Shown: positions 6,156 through 8,432 of the stretch, one piece after another
Numbering within the stretch: the first letter of the stretch is position 1
Layout: each line of letters opens with the position of its first letter
DNA from: an uncultured Anaerotruncus sp.
GTDB lineage: Bacteria > Bacillota_A > Clostridia > Oscillospirales > CAG-272
Assembly (NCBI GenBank): GCA_958414155.1
Contig: CATYWI010000030.1
Location: forward strand, 1 to 8,432
Length of the DNA: 8,432 bases
Direction: 5' to 3'
Notes under the pieces: model-generated
What the model saw: the letters and a program-made list of their open reading frames with translations, nothing else
What the model was told of the DNA's origin: nothing
Database searches by the model: none
Made by a program: the position numbers and the translations under genes

Positions 6156-7913
6156 AACCGGGTCGGAATAGTAGATCTCGCCGGACGGATCGTATATTTT
6201 GAGCCAGTAGTGCGAGTAGCCCAACGGATCGTAGCCGTGGACGATCTCGGTGGTGTAGCCGAGACGCTCAAACAGGCAGTAGGCAAGCGACGAAAAATGG
6301 TAGCACGATCCGGTGCCGCTGTTAAGCGCCTCAACGGAAAGCTCACGGCGCATTCCGGCGGAAAAGCCGGGAACATCCATGAACTTATAGGTTATCGAAC
6401 CGCGCACGGCGCGCCATATGCGGTGATAATCCCCGCCTGCGGTATATTCGTCGAGCAGGTGGTCAAGATATGCGTCAAGATTAGTAAGCGATGCGGGCGC
6501 CGTGGACGCGACGCCGTCCGCATCAAAGCGGTATATATCCCATTCGGTATCACGCAGCATAACGCCGTCCCCGCCGAGATAATAGCGCTGTCCGTCGCGC
6601 TCCTGCCAGCCGGTGAGCATAAAGCCGCGCTCGTCGTAAAGGTAGCGCCTGCCGTCGCGGTCGAAAAAGCCGCGTATAAGCCCGTCATCACCGGAAAAAT
6701 AATATGACGTGCCGTCAATAACGACCTCGCCGTCCGCACGGCGGTTGTCAGAATAGTAGAATGTCCTGCCTCCGTATGTGACCCAGCCCTCGGCAAGCTC
6801 GCCGGAGTCAAGGAAGAACCATTCCTTGCCGTCCACCGTGTATTTGCCGGATGCCATACCGTCGGTGGGATCAAAATAATATTTTTTACCCTCAATGATC
6901 TGCCAGCCGCTCAGAAGCTCGCCGTCGCGAAGGTAAAAGGTTTTGCCGTCGGTGCGTGTGAAGCCGTCGCCCGAAAGTTCCCCGGAGGAGCTGAACAGCA
7001 TCTCTGTGCCGTCAACGGTGCGCCAGCCGGCGTACATCCCGTCGTCCGCCGAGAAATAATACAGCTTGCCGCCTACTGTCTGCCAGCCGAGGAGGGCTGC
7101 GCCGCTTTCAAACAGGTACGTGTGTCCGTCAACCGTGTAAAAGCCGTCGGGGGCGGCGGTGTATGCGGGTGTGAAATAGAACAGACTGCCCTCTGCCGTC
7201 TGCCATCCGGCGACAAGAATGCCGTCTTCGGCTGCATAGAGAGTGTCACTGCCGTTTCTTATCAGCCCGGTCAGACGCTTGCCGTCCGAAGCAAAGAACA
7301 TATCTCCGCGCGGCGTTGTGCATATGCCGGTCTGCATTATGTATTTTGTGAAGAAATATATATTTCCGTTGATCTCGCAAAGACCGTTTGCCGCACCGTT
7401 TTCGGAATAGTATCTGGTCCCCGCGGAGGAGGTGTAAAACCCGCATACGGGAAAGCCTTCGCTGTCGAAAAGGAATTCCGCACCGTCCACCGTGGCTTCT
7501 CCGCTCACCGGAACACCGTCGTACCCGCGGTATCTGCGTCTGCCGTCGGGCAGTGTCTCCCAGCCGGTGAGGAGTCTGCCGCTCGTAGGATCGAAGTAAT
7601 AAGTGTGCCCGTCTATCTCGGTGCTGCCTGTACATACGGCGCCGTCGGAGCCGGAATAATAAAGTCCGCCTCGGTAGGATATCCATCCGTAAAGCAGATA
7701 CGAATCATCGTCAAAGCAGTACAGTCTGCCGCCGTCGCGGTGCATCCCGCGCACAAATGTGAGTCTGCGCGTGTCGAAAAAACGCGTGCCGGACGCGCTT
7801 TTTCGCCATCCCGTGCGCAGGAAAAAAGCCGCCGCCGCAAGGACCGCCGCCAGCGCCGCGATGATTATCAGGATCTTTTTTTTCGTCCGCCGTCCGCCTG
7901 TATTTTTCAACAT
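6153..7913 (-). CDS. Membrane-anchored cell-wall-binding-repeat protein with C-terminal transglutaminase-like domain
   Basis: 586 residues to the first stop (609 codons if the TAG is passed). A basic N-terminus (RRTKKK) and one membrane segment (about 13-33) without an obvious cleavage site predict an anchored protein with the rest outside. Residues about 59-468 are roughly 20 units of about 20 residues in the choline/glucan-binding-repeat style (GWQTVGGKLYYFSADDGMYA, VDGKEWFF, TGWQERDGQRYYLGGDGVML). Residues about 475-586 form a transglutaminase-like cysteine domain: Cys537 (GTGSCYHF), His568 (SHYWLKI) and Asp584 (YYSDPV) make a plausible complete triad. Such domains cleave or form amide bonds in proteins or peptidoglycan peptides; which applies here is unknown. 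It is the first gene of the five-gene operon, with AGGA (7920-7923) six bases before ATG 7913. The TAG stop falls three codons after the Asp584 codon. Confidence 0.9.
   Translation of the reverse strand: MLKNTGGRRTKKKILIIIAALAAVLAAAAFFLRTGWRKSASGTRFFDTRRLTFVRGMHRDGGRLYCFDDDSYLLYGWISYRGGLYYSGSDGAVCTGSTEIDGHTYYFDPTSGRLLTGWETLPDGRRRYRGYDGVPVSGEATVDGAEFLFDSEGFPVCGFYTSSAGTRYYSENGAANGLCEINGNIYFFTKYIMQTGICTTPRGDMFFASDGKRLTGLIRNGSDTLYAAEDGILVAGWQTAEGSLFYFTPAYTAAPDGFYTVDGHTYLFESGAALLGWQTVGGKLYYFSADDGMYAGWRTVDGTEMLFSSSGELSGDGFTRTDGKTFYLRDGELLSGWQIIEGKKYYFDPTDGMASGKYTVDGKEWFFLDSGELAEGWVTYGGRTFYYSDNRRADGEVVIDGTSYYFSGDDGLIRGFFDRDGRRYLYDERGFMLTGWQERDGQRYYLGGDGVMLRDTEWDIYRFDADGVASTAPASLTNLDAYLDHLLDEYTAGGDYHRIWRAVRGSITYKFMDVPGFSAGMRRELSVEALNSGTGSCYHFSSLAYCLFERLGYTTEIVHGYDPLGYSHYWLKIYDPSGEIYYSDPV
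6510..7739 (-). repeat. Tandem cell-wall-binding repeat region (about 20 units)
   Basis: The minus strand encodes diverged units of about 20-21 codons in succession, often alternating a 'GW-x-x-x-x-G-x-x-Y-Y-F' unit with a 'G-x-x-x-V-D-G-x-x-Y-F' unit. At DNA level the plus strand shows recurrent tgccgtc and ccagccg motifs spaced at roughly 60 bases. Units are diverged, not identical, so recent slippage is not evident. The ligand (teichoic acid choline, glucan or other polymer) cannot be told from the repeats. Confidence 0.85.
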
Positions 7914-7928
7914 GATAAATCCTTTTTC

Positions 7929-7953
7929 TTATAGTATAAGTATTATACTATAA
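7929..7953. promoter_or_regulatory. Perfect 25-bp palindrome, probable operator of the surface operon
   Basis: TTATAGTATAA (7929-7939), three centre bases GTA, then the exact complement TTATACTATAA (7943-7953). It covers the -10 box (7942-7947) and the expected start of transcription (about 7935) of the minus-strand promoter. Position and symmetry suit a dimeric repressor. There is no T run or GC-rich stem, so a terminator is unlikely. The regulator is not identifiable. Confidence 0.65.
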
Positions 7954-7971
7954 AATCGCGCACAGTGTCAA
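7942..7971 (-). promoter_or_regulatory. SigA-type promoter of the five-gene operon
   Basis: On the minus strand TTGACA (7971-7966) and TATAAT (7947-7942) are both perfect consensus hexamers, 18 bases apart. The expected start is near 7935, giving a leader of about 20 bases before ATG 7913. With such a strong core promoter, a repressor acting at the overlapping palindrome would be a natural control. Confidence 0.85.
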
Positions 7972-8048
7972 GTACCGTGCCGAAAAATAGCGATCCGTAT
8001 AATATGACCGCGAAAAAATCGATATGGGTACACTGCGCACTGCCGCGC

Positions 8049-8077
8049 TTGACTGAAACGGCGGATTGTGATATAAT
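8049..8077 (+). promoter_or_regulatory. SigA-type promoter of the topoisomerase gene
   Basis: TTGACT (8049-8054), 17-base spacer, TATAAT (8072-8077). The expected start is about 8084, leaving a leader of about 35 bases with AGGA at 8103-8106 before ATG 8119. It is divergent from the surface operon promoter, and the two -35 boxes are 77 bases apart. Confidence 0.85.
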
Positions 8078-8118
8078 AATATGGTTAAACCGTGAAAATG
8101 AAAGGAAGACCGTCGGAT

Positions 8119-8432
8119 ATGGCTGAAAAAGCAAAAAGCACAGCGGGTAAAAAGACCGAACAGTATAACGATCAGAGTATAGTAATGCTCAAGGGGGCAG
8201 ACCGCGTGCGTTTGCGCCCGAGCGTCATTTTCGGTTCTGACGGACTTGACGGCTGCGAGCATGCCTTTTTTGAGATACTTTCGAACGCCGTTGACGAGGC
8301 GAGGGAGGGCTATGGCAGCGAGATAAAGGTCACGGTCTTCGAGGATCACTCCATCGAGGTGGACGACCACGGCAGAGGCATCCCGATGGACTATAACGAG
8401 AAAGAGGGAAGATATAACTGGGATCTTATCTT
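8119..8432 (+). CDS. Type IIA DNA topoisomerase subunit B (GyrB/ParE family), N-terminal part
   Basis: 104 complete codons, cut by the right edge. The sequence shows the GHKL ATPase fold of GyrB/ParE: a start region with LKGADRVRLRPSVIFGSDGL, the N-box EILSNAVDEAREG (ATP/Mg binding), and the G1 box DDHGRGIP. GYNEKEGRYNW-like wording (here YNEKEGRYNW) is typical of a clostridial second GyrB-like lineage, often annotated as topoisomerase IV subunit B. The absence of dnaN/recF-type neighbours also argues against the oriC gyrB, though only one side is visible. ATG 8119 is chosen because AGGA lies 12 bases upstream. An in-frame ATG at 8098 has no ribosome site and would bring in that purine run as coding sequence. 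The product would pair with an A subunit to relax or decatenate DNA using ATP. Confidence 0.9.
   Translation, partial: MAEKAKSTAGKKTEQYNDQSIVMLKGADRVRLRPSVIFGSDGLDGCEHAFFEILSNAVDEAREGYGSEIKVTVFEDHSIEVDDHGRGIPMDYNEKEGRYNWDLI

Noticed and set aside
6510..7739. Regularly spaced repeats considered as a CRISPR array or satellite
   Set aside because: The roughly 60-base period is in frame and encodes diverged wall-binding units; there are no identical repeats separated by unique spacers.
7122..7934. Long plus-strand ORF (270 codons) opposite the repeat gene
   Set aside because: It is antisense to a clearly coding repeat protein. Its openness follows from the repeated codon pattern of the minus strand, its translation resembles no family, and it has no ribosome site.
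7998..8003. Second plus-strand TATAAT in the divergent intergenic region
   Set aside because: No -35-like hexamer 16-19 bases upstream. The pair at 8049-8077 is far better for the topoisomerase gene.

Overview
The window looks like chromosomal DNA from a Gram-positive anaerobe of the class Clostridia, probably an Oscillospirales-type gut bacterium. The evidence is clear Shine-Dalgarno sequences, near-consensus SigA promoters, a lipobox lipoprotein, choline/glucan-binding-type cell-wall repeats, a DHHW/AlgX-like protein, and a GyrB/ParE-like protein with a clostridial-looking N-terminus. Base composition appears to be in the mid-50s % GC by eye (not computed). The taxonomic placement is inference.

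Layout. (1) Bases 2-67 are the tail of an unidentified plus-strand gene, followed by a strong intrinsic terminator (115-149). (2) Bases 250-1892 hold a two-gene plus-strand unit: an ECF-type sigma factor, then a secreted protein with one C-terminal membrane segment and a short cytoplasmic tail. It ends at a 14-bp perfect hairpin (1920-1960) that can also serve the convergent operon. (3) Bases 1959-7913 on the minus strand form a compact five-gene operon. In transcription order it encodes a membrane-anchored cell-wall-repeat protein with a C-terminal transglutaminase-like domain, an MBOAT O-acyltransferase, a DHHW/AlgX-like SGNH protein, a small lipoprotein, and a membrane-anchored ComEC-like metallo-beta-lactamase-fold hydrolase. 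Four of the five genes are separated by 11 bases or less, or overlap (counting the restored end of the first gene), and at two junctions the Shine-Dalgarno sequence overlaps the previous stop codon. (4) A 205-bp divergent intergenic region holds a strong SigA promoter for the operon, covered by a perfect 25-bp palindrome that looks like an operator. It also holds an independent SigA promoter for (5), the start of a type IIA topoisomerase B subunit running off the right edge.

How the genes may work together. All five operon products are predicted to be membrane-bound or extracytoplasmic. The MBOAT/SGNH pair is the recognisable core: such pairs move acyl (usually acetyl) groups across the membrane onto an extracellular polymer. 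The transglutaminase/repeat protein, lipoprotein and MBL hydrolase would then be envelope-side partners, making this a candidate cell-surface modification cassette. The polymer is unknown. The neighbouring sigma factor and its membrane partner may form an envelope-sensing pair, but nothing in the sequence ties them to the operon, whose promoter is SigA-type.

The most notable anomaly is an in-frame TAG at 6153-6155 in the transglutaminase gene, three codons after the catalytic Asp codon. The reading frame stays open for 23 more codons to a TGA that overlaps the next gene's ribosome binding site.
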